Part shown: positions 11,862 to 24,442 of the stretch, in pieces
Position numbering within the stretch: the first letter of the stretch is position 1
Layout: each line of letters opens with the position of its first letter
Program-made: the position numbers and the translations under genes
From: Mastigamoeba balamuthi
Taxonomy: Eukaryota > Evosea > Mastigamoebida > Mastigamoebidae
Length of the DNA stretch: 64,000 nt
Direction: 5' to 3'
NCBI GenBank assembly: GCA_902651635.1
Contig: CACRSC010000472.1
Location: 171,562 to 235,561, forward strand
Notes under the pieces: model-generated
Database searches by the model: none
Told to the model about the DNA's origin: nothing
Seen by the model: only the letters and a program-made list of their open reading frames with translations

Positions 11862-14800
11862 ATGTGGAACGGTTCACAAGAGACGGCAGCCCTCCGGAAG
11901 GTACCCCCTACACCCCCTGCTGCGCCCGGCGCCCGTGTTGTGTTGTTGGGCTCGTCCAACGGGGGGAATACCCGCGCAGTCGGAGCAGCGCGTGATGCAA
12001 CTGGAGAACCTCCTCCAGCAGGCGCAGACCAAGTCCGCCCAGCTGCACCGCGAGTGCGAGGGCCTGCGCTCGGAGGTCCGGCAGAAACCCCCTTTTTCTC
12101 TGCTCCCGGCCCCGCAGCGGGAGGCACCCACTGACCGACGTCCCTCTGAATTCGAATTGAATTCCTCCCCCCCCCTTCGCGCGCGCGAATTCCTGCAATC
12201 TGCAATCTGGGCTCTGTTAGAGGTGCGCCGTTGCGGCCGAGAGGGACGACCTCATACGCAAGTACTCGTCTGAGTGCAAGGTCCATTTCCCGCCCCAGAG
12301 AATTACCGACCCCTTCCTCGTGCTTTGTGGGGCTCATTTTTTTGCGCGCCATTCTTTCAATTGCTGTTTGAATTTTTGAATTTTGGGATTGACGCGCGGA
12401 TTCCCTTACCTTACACCCCCCCCCCCCCCAGGAGCACAAGATGGCGCGCGAGAAGCTGTCCTTCATGGAGTCGCAGTCGCAGCGCAACCCTCTGGGCCAG
12501 TCGATGGGCCGCAGCTCGCGCCTCGACTGCTGCGACCCCGCCAGCTCCAAGCAGCTTGACGCCCTGCGGGAGCAGCTCGACCAGTGCGTGTCCCTCACCG
12601 CCCAAATATATCCAATATCTCAGCTCCGCGGTGGGACGCTGGCAGGGAGAAGGCGGTGCGCGTTGCCAAGGAGAGGGAGGCGGCGGAGCTCGAGAAGGCG
12701 CTCGCTACGGAGCGCCGCGAGCGGGGCAAGGTGGCGCAGCAGCTCGAGAATGTCCAGCGCAAGGCGGACTCTGCCAAGGCCAAGCACAGGAAGGCGATCG
12801 ACGACCTCGCCTCGTGCGTTCCCAACCCGCTCCCACAGCGTGACGCAACGCAGGCATCCTGTATTTCCAGGAAATTGAGTTGCCGGCTCGAAACTGACCC
12901 GCCGACTGTCCCGCCCGCGGCAGCGAGCTGGAGCAGGCGAGGCTGGCGAGGCCCAGGCTCGAGGCGGACGCCGAGAAGGCGGGCCACAAGCGTGCAGCGG
13001 CCGCCGACGCCGAGCGCGCCGCTGCGCTGCTGGAGAAGGCGCTGGCAGCGACGGAGCGGGAGAAGTCGCGGGCCCTCGCGCAGGTCGCAGAGCTCAAGAA
13101 GCAGCTCGAGAGCGCCGCAGCGGGCGCGGGGGCGCAGGGCCAGGGCGCGGGCGACGGCGACGCCGAGCTCAAGGCGTGCAGGGAGCAGCTGGACCTCGCC
13201 CGCAGCGCCGCAGAGGCCTCGGAGCGCCGCGCGAAGGAGCTCAGGGCGCAGGCGGCCGAGCGCGAGCGCGAGAGCGAGCGGACTGTCGCGCAGCTCGTCG
13301 CGCAGGCCGAGGAGCTCGAGCGCAGGTGCGCCGACGCCAGCGCCCGCGCCGCGCGGTACGAGCAGCAGGCGGCCGCGGGCGGCTCCAAGGCGGCCGAGGC
13401 GGCGCGTGCGCTGGAAGAGGCGTGCGACGAGGCCAGGTCGGCGACGGCCCAGGCCGAGCGCCTGCAGGCCGCTGCGGAGTCGGCGGAGAAGGACGGCGCC
13501 GCTCTGCGCGAGGCAGTCGCCAGGGCGGAAGCGCGCGCGGACGCGGCGGAGAGGAGCGCCGCGGAGCTACAGAGGCGCGTGGCGGACGCCGAGCAGCAGC
13601 GCGAGTCGCTGGTCCGCGAGCTGGAGGCTGCGCAGGAGGCGCACAAGGGCGCCGAGGAGCAGCTCGCAGCGAAGGCGGCGAAGCTCGCCGAGGCGGAGCA
13701 TCTCGTCGAGGCCAGCGCCAAGGCCGCGCGCAACAGCAGCTCTGAGGACGATGCTGTGCGCGCGGGCCTCGAGGAGCAAGTCGAGAGCTCGCGCGCCGCC
13801 GTCGAGGAGGCGCGCAGGGAGCTGGAGCAGACTCGCCACGCCCTCACCCTCGCCCAGCAGTCTGCCGCCGATGCGTCGAGCCGCGCGCAGGCGGCCGAGC
13901 AGAAGCGTTGCGAGGCGGAGACCAAGGGAGAGGAAGCGTCACTTCTTGCAGACAAGACCCGGGCCGAGACGGACGCGCTCGCGGCGAAGGTTTCGGAGAT
14001 GACCTCGCTGATCGAGTCGCTGCAGACAGCGCTCGCGCGCGCTTCGGAGGCGAGCGACAGCGCTGCTGCCGAGCGCGCCGAGGTCGAGGCGCACATGGAG
14101 AGCCTGCGCGCGTCGCTCTCAGAGTCCGAGGCCGCAGCTGCGCAGTGCACTGCCCTGCGCGAGACGATCGCGGAGCTGGAGCGCAAGGTGGCCGCTGCCC
14201 GCGAGTCGACGCAGGCCGCGTCCAAGCGCGCGGACGAGGCGCAGAACGACAACGCTGCGCTCGTAGCAGAGCTCGAGCGTACCCGCGAGAGGGCGGAGAA
14301 GAGCGAGAGCGACGTCGTGGAGCTGCTCGAGCGCGTGGAGCAGGCGCAGAGCGCCCACAGCGCCGTCACGTCGTCGTCGGCCGATCTGGAGAAGCGCCTT
14401 GCCGAGCGCGAGGAGGTGCTGCAGCGCGCGACCGAGGCCGCGGAAGCAGCGGAATCGAAGTCGCAGCAGCTGGCCCAGGAGCTGGATGAGCTGCGGTCTC
14501 GCCTCGACTCCTCTGTTGCCAGCGCAGACGCCGCGACGAAGAGAGCCGAGAGCGCAGAAGCAGAGCTGGAGACTCTCCGTGTGGCAGCGGCGGCGACTGC
14601 GGAGAAGCTCGAGGAGCAGAGCAGCAAGGCGCACGAGCTGGGCGAGGAAGTGGAGCGTCTTCACTCGAGGATAGATATAGCCGAGCAGATGTGCACCAAG
14701 CTCCAGCAGGAATGCGCGGAGGCCGAGGCCCAGCGCGACGCGGCAGCACGCGAGGTTTCCGAGACCGCCGACCGTGCAGCGGAGCACACGAGCAGCGTGG

Positions 14801-17800
14801 AGACGGAGCTCTCGCAGGCGCAGCAGAACGCGCAGGCCTCGAAGGCGCGCGCGGACGCAGCGGAACAGAGCGTGCTGGAGCTCCAGGGACAGCTCCAGGC
14901 GGCCGAGGCCGAGATGAAGGAGCTCTCGGCGCACCTCGAGGAGGAGCGCTCCAAGGCCGCGGAGATGGAGGCATCCATGCGCGACATGCGAGCGGATATC
15001 GAGCGCCTGGTGAAGTCGTGTGAGTGCGTCGCCAAGGCGCGCGACGCCCTCGCAGCGGAGCGTGACGCGGTGATTGGCGAGGCCTCGGTGGCTGCCGCCG
15101 CTGCTGCAGAGCGCGCCGAGTCTGTCGCGTCGGAGCTCAGGAACGTCGCCGAGAAGGCAGAGGCCACTGCCGCCGCGCTGGCGGCCGCGGAAGAGCGCTG
15201 CTCCGAGTTGGAGCGCAAGTGCACAGAGGCGGGTGCAGAGGCCAAGAGCCTTGCCGGAAAGTGCGACGAGCAGTGCGCGCAGATCGACGCTCTGACGCGC
15301 GAGGCCAACGAGCTGAAGGGCAAGCTGTCGGCACTTGAGCAGACGCACGTGAGCACCTCCGCCCAGCTCTCTGCCCACGTCGAGCGGGCTTCGGAGGAGT
15401 CGGCACAGAGGAGCGCCGAGCTCGAGCGCCTTGTCGCAGAGCTCGAGTCGGCGCGCTCGGAGCTCCAGGCCCTTCGCGACGCGGTGGCTGCTGCGCAAAA
15501 CTCGGCTGCCGCCGCCGCGGCCGCAGCGGAGCGTGAGGCTTCTGCTGCTGCCGAGGCGCGCAACGAGCGGGACGAGGCGCACAAGGCTGCGACCTCGGCA
15601 GCCGAGGAGGCAGAGATTGCCCACAAGGAGGCTGCGGAGGTCCGCGAGACGCTGGCCGCGTGCGAGAGGGCTCTCGAGGCCTCCAAGGCGGCGATCGAGG
15701 AGCAGAGGGCCGCGTTCGAGGCGCAGGCGTCCGAGATAGCCACAAGCAGCGCGTCTGCGGTGGCGGAGGCTGCGCAGGCGCACGAGCGCGCTGTCGGCGT
15801 GCTCGAGTCCACCTGCGAGGAGCTGCGCGCGTCCCTGGCGGAGGCGCAGCGCAAGTGCGATGCCCTCGATGGCGATGTCGCTCGCCTCGAGGCGCAGTGC
15901 GAGCTGGCGGAGGAGCAGCGTCGCGACGCGGTGGCTGCGGCAAAGGCGGAGCTCGAGGATGCCCAGCGCAATCTCGCGGAGCAGACGCGCCTGCGCGAGG
16001 CGGCCGAGAGCTCGCAGGCGCTGCGCTGCGCCGAGCTGGAGGCGTCCGTTGCCGCGATCGCTGGCGAGAGGGACGCCGCGATGGCCGCTTCTGAGCGCGA
16101 GTCGGAGAGCGCTGCCACGTTCAAGCAGGCGGCGGAGGAGGCAGCGGCCCGGGCGGAGGCCGCTGAGCTCGCAGCCGCGGAGGCGCGGGAGTCTGCGGGG
16201 CGTGCGCTGGCTGAGCGCGACGCGGCGATCGCGCAGGCGGCACAGGCGAGCGACAAGAGCGCCGCAGAGGTCTCCGAGTCGCTGGCCCGCGCGCAGGAGC
16301 ACGAGGAGCAGGCCAACGCCGTCCGGCAGGCGCGCGACGCGCTTGAGCAGCGCGTGGCCTCGCTGAGCGCAGAGGTGTCGGAGCTCAAGGAGCAGCAGGC
16401 CAAGCTCGAGGAGGACGGCGCCAAGGCCAGCGCGGAGCTGGAGGAGCGCGCGGCGGAGCTGAAGGAGGCGCGCGACAGGCTGCGCATGGCGTCCGCCGCG
16501 GTCGCCAGCAGCGAGGCGGCCCTCGCTGTCGCCCGCGCCGAGGCCTCGGTCGCGCAGCAGGAGCGCGAGGCCGCTGCAAAGGCGGCGCAAGAGGCGGGCG
16601 CCCACAGGCAGCTGCTCGACACGGAGCTCGCCGTCCTCCACGATCGCATCGCACAGCTCGCCCACGAGCGGGACCGCGTCGCGGCGGAAGGCACGCGGGC
16701 AGACACCCTCGAGCGGCCTCGCCGTTGAGCTAACTTTGTGCGTGCTCTCCTGCGCAGTCTCGGAGGTGTCGGCGCAGAGGGACGAGGCTGTGGCCAGGGC
16801 TGCGCGCGCCGAGGGCGAGCTCGACCGGGCCGCGCGCGAGAGCGAGTCCAAGGTCACCGCGGCGCTCGCCAAGGCCGACGAGGCGCTCGAGAAGCTCGGC
16901 GCGCTCTCGGAGGCGTCGGAGAGGACGCAGCGCGAGGTCTGCGCGATGGCCGACGCCCGCGAGGCGGAGCTCGCCCGCGCGATGGAGAAGCTGCGCGAGG
17001 AGTGCGCGGCGGCCGCGCAGAGGTCGCAGGAGGCGGAGCGCGGAGCGAGCGAGGCGGAGGCCAAGGCCTCCGCGGCCGAGTCGAGGGTTCTCGCGCTCGA
17101 GAGGGAGCTCGCCGAGGCGCAGAGCAGGTCGACCGTCGCCGGCAACGAGTGCGCGGCCGTCCGCGAGCAGCTCAGGGACGTCGCGGCAGCCCGCGACGCT
17201 CTTGTCTCGGAGCTCGAGAAGGTGAGTACTCACCCCCGCCCACCGATGGCCGAGGGGCACTGCTGACTGCTCTGCTGTGCGCGCGTGCCACAGACCAAGG
17301 CGGAGCTCGTGCAGGCCAGCAGGGACGCGGAGGCCAAGGAGGCTCACAAGTCGGCCAGGGCCGAGGAGGCCGTCGCGGCGGCTGCGCTCGCGGAGCAGAG
17401 GCTCGGCGACGCCGTCGAACGCCAGAGGGCTGCCGAGGCCGAGTGCACTGCGCACGCGGCGGCGGCGAAGAAGGCGGAGGAGCAGGCGCTGGCGCTGCAG
17501 CTGCGCGTGCAGGAGCAGTCGGACCGCGCGAGCGCGGCAGAGGCCAAGGCGGCGGAGGCTGCCAGGGCGCTCGCGGCGCTCGAGAAGGAGCGCGAGGAGC
17601 ACGCGGCGACGCGCAAGGCGTACGCGGGGGACAGGCGGCTGCTGGAGGCGTGCACGACGACCATCCGCCAGCTCGAGGACCGCGTCAAGGCCGCGGAGAA
17701 GCGGGCGCAGGAGCAGTCGACGCCGGCGGACGCGCAGTTCAGGGCCGCGACGGAGAAGGAGATCCGGGCGCTGGCCGAGAGGTGCGAGCAGGCAGAGAGG

Positions 17801-18346
17801 CTCGCGCAGCAGCGCGCGGATGAGGCGGCCAAGCTCAGGAGCATCGTCGAGGCCAACGCCCAGGGCGCCGGCGCCGCGCAGCCTGCGGGCGGGGACGACG
17901 ACGTGCAGGCGCTGCGCGAGGAGATAGAGGAGCTGCGCCAGCAGGCCGACGACAAGGACGACGAGCTCGCTAAGGTATCGTCCCACAGAGACACACTCCC
18001 TCCCCGTTGGGCGACTGGGCTGACACAGGGACGCGCCTGGACGCAGATGGCCGAGGGGTACAACAAGGTCATTGTCAAGTGCAAGAGGCTCGAGGCGAGG
18101 ATTGCGGCGCTGGACGCCGCGAGGGAGAACCAGATGGGAGGCACCATGAGGCACGGAACGGCGACGTCGGCAGCGTCGCTGGCCAGGGAGAAGCTGCTGG
18201 CGTCGACGATGCCGAGGCCGCAGGCGGTCGCGTCGTTGGCGGCCAAGCCGCAGGCGCCTTTGTCGCCTGCGAGGATTGGCCTCAAGCGCGCAAGCCCGAG
18301 CCGCACGGAGGTGGCGTCGCCTATGAGCAAGCGCACGCGCCAGTGA
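11862..18346 (+). CDS. Giant coiled-coil protein, about 1912 residues
   Basis: Exons: 11862-11900, 11980-12075, 12242-12280, 12432-12583, 12646-12813, 12924-16723, 16758-17221, 17294-17974, 18047-18346; all junctions keep the frame. The start ATG at 11862 is chosen because the first short exon joins in phase 0 to SEQRVMQLENLLQQAQ. From residue 100 to about 1800 it is an almost unbroken alpha-helical coiled coil rich in A, E, R, Q and L (typical segment SLVRELEAAQEAHKGAEEQL). A short non-coiled insertion near residue 70 contains SMGRSSRLDCCDP. The C-terminus is basic and proline-containing (SPARIGLKRASPSR, ASPMSKRTRQ) and may be a nuclear localisation signal. Golgin, Mlp/Tpr nucleoporin, centrosomal or cytoskeletal linker are all possible; composition alone cannot decide. 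Confidence 0.8.
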
Positions 18347-18452
18347 GAGACACCAGACACACATTAGCAGCACACAGCAGTGCAACAGAGTGTAGGTAGC
18401 TTTTGCAGTCTTAGGCTTGTCTATCTATTGTCTAGCTTAGGTTATTATAGTG
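18347..18452. other. Convergent 3' gap
   Basis: Only 106 bp separate the stop codons of the coiled-coil gene (+) and the cyclase gene (-). The transcripts probably overlap at their 3' ends. No hairpin terminator is seen. Confidence 0.5.
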
Positions 18453-20793
18453 TTACTTGCTGGCGAGATCGAGAACGATGTGGCCAGGCTCAGACTGCCT
18501 CTGCTTTCTGACAGCAGCAAGCGCAGCCGACCTCAGTGCCTGCAGGTAGCCCGATTCCACGTACTGCGAGAGCTCCTGAGAACACTCGTTGCCTTGTCCC
18601 CTTGCAAGATAGTCCATGCCCCGCTGGAAGTGCAGTGCGTTTGACCTCGCATCAGCGCGGACCGTCTCTCGTCGTCCCAGAACAGTATACAGCGCCAGCG
18701 GGCGAGTGCACCCCCGTACAGTCACAAGACCGCACGAGTGCCCAACGATCGCAGCGGACCGCGGGTCTGAGGTGATCAGAGCCACAGAGCCACCTTGTGA
18801 GGATGCAGCGTCCCAGGTCTCGCCGGTGACCAGAATGCCGTTGGGCGGCTTGATGCTCTTGGCCGCATCCTGCAGGCGCGCAGCTGTGCACACGACATCC
18901 CCTACGGCCGTGTAGCTGATCAGCGTGCCGTGGGCACCGATGTCCCCGATGTGCGCGGTCCCCGACGCAACAGTCACAACGACCTTCGGGCATCCGAAGT
19001 TCCTGTACTTGCCGTCAGCCTCCCAGAGCGCATGCAGCATAGCGACGCTCCGGACCATGTCCACGGCAGCCTCGCACGCCTGGCTCTCGTGCTTGGGACA
19101 CGAGCGAGGCGCGTTAAACACGGCCATCAACCCTGAAGGCCGCCTGTGAGACAACAGAGCAAAAGAGCCAGTAGGACTACGCACGGTCTCCGATGTACTT
19201 GTCTACGAACCCGCCGTGCTGTTTGACAGCGTTGGTCAGGCTCGCCAGGACCTCTTTCAGGAGCTGGGCGAACTCGCGCGTTGTGCTCTCGTCGTTGCAC
19301 CCGCGGACCATCTCCGCCGACCCCTCGATGTCGCAGAACAGCACGGAGACGTCCCTCGGCTGCAGCGGGGAGGACGTGATGCCATTGCTGATGACCCACG
19401 AGGCAAGGTCGATGGAGAGGTAGCGTCCCACGCAGTACAGCGAGTGCATCATCTTGTCCGCCGCCTGCAGCACCTCGGACACCTCATCGAGCACGTTGCT
19501 TCTCTGCCGCACGGCCGCCGGCGGCTCGTCTGCCGTGCTCGCTCCCTGCACGCAGGGGATGGAGCTCTCCTTCACTGCCCGGCTCGCGTCCGTGATCCCT
19601 GCGATGTTGAGCAGTGCCAGCATGTTGATGGCCCTCGCGGCGCCGAGGAGCGGCCTCGTGAGCAGCGCGTACTGTATGCCCCACAGCACCGCAGCGGCGA
19701 GCAGCGCTAGCGAGCCGGCGATGCCCGCGCAGATGCCGACGGTCCTGTTGAGCTCGCCGTACACCGTGTGGCTGGGCACGGCGTAGTAGACGGTCCACAC
19801 TGTCCCCGCGTTCCCGACGACGATCCGCTTGGACGACACGATGTGTGTGCCCGTGCGGTGCATCCCGATCTCCTCGCCCTGCTTGCCTGCGGCCAGGAGG
19901 TCCCTCCCGACCATTGCCGTCGTGGCGTCGCCGATTGACTCGTTGCCGCACATAAGGTACTGCGCGGTCCCGTTGGCCCGGACCCACGGCGTCCCGTGCG
20001 AGACAGCGACCAGCCGCCCGCTCTCGTCCGTGACGAAGGCCCGCGCCCCGGGGTCCGCGCCCGCCGAGAGCGACCCCCTGAGGCTCCTCGACATGTCCGC
20101 GGTGGTCGCCACGAGCTGCAGGACGCCGGCCTGGCCCGCAGCCTCGGGCCCGCAGGCCGAGCCGTCGGAGCAGAGCCTGACGGCGTAGACGACGACCAGC
20201 TCGCCCGTGCCCGCGCTGGCCTCGACGCTGTGCGCCACGGGCCTCTCCAGCTGCCCCGCGGGCACCTCGCTGGCCGGCAGCGTGTCGTTGCGGACCCACG
20301 CGAAGGCCACGCCGGCGTCGGTCTCGGCCGGGCGGTACCGCACGACCGACGCCGCGGCGGTCGCCACGTCAGCGGTGCCGACGCCGAGCGACAGCACGAC
20401 GGGGCCCTCGGGGGACGCGCTGAGCACGTCGACAAAGCGCCCGCGGTCGCCGGGGAAGCGGTAGCAGACCCGCAAGAGCCGGTGGCGCAGCCGCCTGTGG
20501 CCCCAGTAGAGGACGGCCATCGTCTCCTCGTCGCCGCGGCCCGAGGGCAGCACGCGGGCCTGGACCAGCGTGGCGTAGTGGCCCGCGATGGCCCGGGGCT
20601 GCGAGTCGACGGCAGACTCGACGGAGGACACGTGCAGGTCGAGCTGCATGTCGATGATCCGCCGGATCTGGCCCAGCGAGAACCGCGTCGACAGCAGCGC
20701 AAACGGCGTCAGCACCGTCGCCGCGACGAGCGCCACGGACGCGGCCAGGTTGATCCCCGCTGCCGCCGAGCCCGCAGAGAAGCGGACACGCAT
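18453..20793 (-). CDS. Receptor-type class III nucleotide cyclase, copy 1
   Basis: Two exons, 20793-19185 and 19132-18453, about 762 residues. TM1 is residues 10-34, an extracytoplasmic sensor region of about 310 residues follows (Cache-like by layout; cysteine pair near LCSDGSACG), TM2 is 352-376, and the cyclase domain is about 475-690. Visible catalytic features: first metal Asp in VLFCDIEGS, second in KYIGD, adenine-type Lys in the same KYIGD, Thr in YTAVGD at the purine-specifying site, and the transition-state Arg in CTAARLQ. The usual Asn of 'GD.VN.AAR' is Cys. The Lys/Thr pair suggests ATP, hence cAMP, but the Asn loss makes activity uncertain. The intron splits the domain after KYIGD, exactly as in the paralogue at 47995-50403. 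Confidence 0.85.
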
Positions 20794-20968
20794 CTCAGGA
20801 GCGAGGTGCACAGGGCAAGTTCCCGCACCCTGTTCCGGTAACACAGCCAATAAATCGTCTCCTAGATTTCCCCTCCCGAATATCTGGATTTTCCCGGCCT
20901 GGGGGATATTTTTCACTAGAAGATCTGTCCGTATCCGAAGGGGTGTCTTTTGAGGCGGGCCGCCCAGC
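20794..20968. promoter_or_regulatory. Divergent promoter, cyclase and FAM91
   Basis: The 175-bp gap serves both genes. It contains gaatatctgg (about 20877) and gggatattttt (about 20904), examples of an AATATC/GATATT word that recurs upstream of many start codons in this window. Confidence 0.4.
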
Positions 20969-23943
20969 ATGACCGACACCGAGAAGGAGAAGGAGCTCGA
21001 GCGCTTCGCCGCGTCCCAGACGCTCTGGGAGAAGCTCCCGGCGACGGCGCGCAACACGCTGGAGAACAACCCGCGCAAGTGGGCCGCGTTCGCCGTCCGC
21101 TACTGCCTGCAGCGCCAGCTGGCCTGGAGCACCAGCCTCGCCCGCGTCTTCGTCGAGAACGAGCGCTCCTACTACGACGAGCTCGTCCGCCGCAGCCGCA
21201 CCACCCTGATGGTCCGCTGGCCTCTCCTCCGGGTTTTTCGAGATTCAATTACGCGATCGATCCGTTATTAATGTAAATATCTTCCCCGCGCGCTGATCTC
21301 CTTCCACCCCATCGGGCACCGGCAGCTGTTCCCGTACCACCTCAGCGCGGTGCTGGGCCAGATGTTCCGCCTGACGCCGTTCGCCTACTACCTCGAGATG
21401 ATGCAGGAGGTCATGCTCAGCGGTAACCGCCCACACTGGCCGTTTTGGCAAATTTTGGTTCCTGTTCTGACGCATTTCCCAGAACGCTCGTATGACGCAA
21501 TCCCCAACTTCACGGCGGCCGATGGTGAGATATTCCCCCCCAATATCCTGGAAATTCTGAGAAGATTCATGTCCTGTCCAGGGGTCAGGCTGCTGGGCAT
21601 CGGGCGCAACGAGTACATCGAGATCATGAACAGGTACCGGTCCAAGGGGTCGCTGTTCAAGAAAAAGTCCACGGTCATCAAGTCGCTGCTGCCCACGCAG
21701 ACGGTCTTCAAGGACCCCGAGTACTGGTGGCTGGTGCACCGCAACTACGCCCCCACCGAGGACGACCTCAAGGCCTGCGACGACCAGGAGAAGGCCACCC
21801 TCGGCCTCCTCGAGGACAGCCCCAAGGTGCCCCCCTCCCAAATCCCATTGATCCTCTCTGATCCTGCACGCAAATAATATCAACGCGCGAAGAAAATCAA
21901 TTGAGATTCCTCCGTTCCAAAGACCAACGGACTGCCGTGCAGATGGCGGGGACGCTGGACAAGGGGACGGTGGTCTCGCTGTACCGCAAGGGGCTTGTGT
22001 ACCTGTCGGTGCCCATCAGGGACACGGACCTGATCAGCGTGCCGCCGCTGGAGAACTTTGTGATGAACCGCGTGCTGGGCGACTGGTTCGAGAACCTGCT
22101 CTACACGATCTTCGTCTCGATCGACGAGCGCACGCCCATCGAGCAGCTCAGCGACGTCATCCAGACCCCCGTCGAGTCTGTCAAGCAGGCCATCGCTGTC
22201 TACTGCATGCTGGGCTTCGCCAAGAACAAGAGCGTCGACCAGCTCGTCGTGCGTGCCCGCCTCCCTTGTGTGTCTGTTCTGTGGTGTTCTGTTGCCCGTG
22301 CTATTACATCGATGCCTTGTGGCACGCAGTCGGGGGTTGTGTGCGTGTGTGTCTGCCGTTTGCTCCCCACCCGGGGAGCAGTGCCTTGCGTGCCACCGGG
22401 GCAGAAGACACAGCCCTGGGCTGCGCTGTATGAACATATGGACAACAGCGTTCCTCCAAGGCCGCCGCCTGCTCCCAGCACGGGGCTGCCTTGCTGCACG
22501 GGCCTCTCTCTAATCGCCCAACCTGCACGCACGCAGAGGCCCGCCGCAGGGGTGGCGCAGCCCGCGGGGGCGCCCGTGTGGCACGAGTCGTGGTTCGTGG
22601 TGCAGACGCCCGTGCGGTCGCCGCGGCAGATCACGTCGCTGCTGGACGACCCCAGCATCCTCGACACGCCCAGCGGCAGCGGCGACGCCGGCGCCGCGAG
22701 CCCCGTGCCGCAGGCGCAGGCGCAGGCGTCGGCGTCGCCCAACCCCGCGTTCGACGCGGACGTGGGCACGTCGCACGGCAAGCGCATCGGGTTCGTCTTC
22801 GACTCGACGCTGACGGCGTTCCTGATGATGGGCAACCTGGGCCCGGGGCTCAAGAGCCACGCGGTGACGATGTTCGAGGTGGGCAAGCTGGCCGACGAGT
22901 CGCTCGACGACTTCATCGGCGAGCTCTCCAAGGTGACGCACGTGGCCGAGGGCGAGGCGCAGCGCTACGCGGACCACGCGATCGCGCTGCGCCAGACGCT
23001 GCAGTTCCTGCGGCGCAACCCCGCGTGCCAGGTCGTCGGCAGCGACGGCGCCATCGACCTGCTGCGCTGCGAGCGCCTCAACGCGCTCGACCGCGAGAGC
23101 CGCCAGCGCATTCTGCTCAAGAACTACGCGCTGCTCATCTCGATGGCGCCCATCTCGACCGAGTCGATGCCCGTCTGCCCCGTGGCGCCGACGCACTACG
23201 GGCCGCCGATCCCCGAGGCCAACAGCGTCTGGTTCCGGCTCTTTGTCTACCGCGAGGCCATGAGCGGCGTGCCCAGCGTGCTCTTCACGCGCGGCAGCAG
23301 GGTCCGCGCCGTGCCGCCCGTGCTGCGCGAGTACAAGCAGGTCAGCATGGGCGTCTGGGAGCACGACCCCAGCGTGCAGAGCACCTCGCAGCTGCTGCCC
23401 GTGCTCGCGCAGCGCCTGCAGGCAGCGCCCGTCTTTGTGCAGGCGCACTCGACGACGCCCGACGGCAGCCCCGAGACGTGCGACGTGGCGCTGCCGCTGC
23501 TCGACGCCGACGAGGGCCCCGACGTCGACAGCCCCGAGCCCGAGCAGATGCACAGGCACCCGGCCGTGCGGCGCCTGGCGCGCTCGCTGCGCCTGCACAG
23601 GATGTGCGGGTTCATCCGCATGACGCGCCTGCAGAGCGGCAGCCCGTGGGTCGTCCAGAGCCTCTCGCTGGGCATGCCCATCTTCGACCCCGCCATGTCC
23701 AAGCGCGTCTGCGACCTCGCCACGGCCGCGCAGCTCTTCTCGAGCGAGGACGTCATCAGGGAGCACCTCGAGGCCTCGCGCATGCTCTCGGTGCGCCTGC
23801 TCGACTTCATCGCCTCGACGCAGGTCGAGGGCTACGGCAACGCCGACGACATGGCCGCCACGGCCGCCGCCGGCCAGCTGCCGCTCCCCACGCGCCAGAT
23901 CACGTTCTGCAACGGCCTGCTCGACGAGTCCGTCTCGGCCTGA
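20969..23943 (+). CDS. FAM91A1: FAM91 protein, golgin-vesicle tethering partner
   Basis: Exons 20969-21211, 21326-21422, 21483-21524, 21582-21826, 21943-22248, 22537-23943; about 779 residues. The FAM91 N-terminal region is clear: LPATARNTLENNPRKWAA, RSYDAIPNFTAAD, VRLLGIGRNEYIEIMNRYRS, LDKGTVVSLYRKGLVYLSVP, VMNRVLGDWFENLLYTIFVS and YCMLGFAKNKSVDQL. The C-terminal region has HGKRIGFVFDSTLTAFLMMG, SHAVTMFEVGKLADESLDDF, GEGEAQRYADHA-type and AINSDLLRCE-like segments. In animals FAM91A1 works with TBC1D23 to capture endosome-derived vesicles on golgins at the trans-Golgi. The domain-linking region (about residues 260-310) is short and low-complexity. Length is close to the animal protein (about 840). 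Confidence 0.93.
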
Positions 23944-24442
23944 GACCGGCCGGGCCCCCCTGCTGTCGAGGAGGTCCACGCTAAGAGAAGCCGCTGTGCT
24001 GCTGTGCATCCCTTTTGTCTGCCCTCAGCCCACCGTAGTAATGTCCAACACCGTTTGTGACCCGCTTGAAGAAGCCCCCTGTTGGTGCGTGGTGCTGGCA
24101 TGGGACCCCGGTGCCCGTCAGCTGCGAGATTCGCTCTGGGCGAGATCGGTCATGCACTTCGGGTTTGGACCCGGCGATACTCGTTGATGCTCATCGAGCG
24201 AGGCATGATGTAACACGACACGAGTCGCCCGGTGTGGGTATCCGAAGGGGACCAGCGGCGGGTTTTTCATGGAAAACAAGGGGAACGCGGTGCCTACGTC
24301 GCCGTTGATATCGCGTGATTTCAACAACGTGTGCGCATTCGTAGGCATTGCGGGGTCGAAACCGACGGGGGGCTGTCATTGTGCTCTTGTTTTCATCCCT
24401 ATCACAGACACCCGTGCCACGGACACCCCTCCTCCCCCCCAC
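23944..24442. other. Intergenic region, about 500 bp
   Basis: No gene seen. Frames here are short and in no consistent exon arrangement. The right end must hold the promoter of the secreted hydrolase. Confidence 0.5.

Noticed and set aside
12705-17145. Antisense frames of 640 and 1008 codons opposite the coiled-coil gene
   Set aside because: They are open only because of GC-rich codon bias in the sense gene; their composition is Ser/Ala/Arg or Leu/Arg/Gly noise and they have no splice logic.
18453-19184. The C-terminal cyclase frame as a separate gene
   Set aside because: It joins in phase to 20793-19185 through a 52-bp intron at the same place as in the paralogue, so it is one gene.
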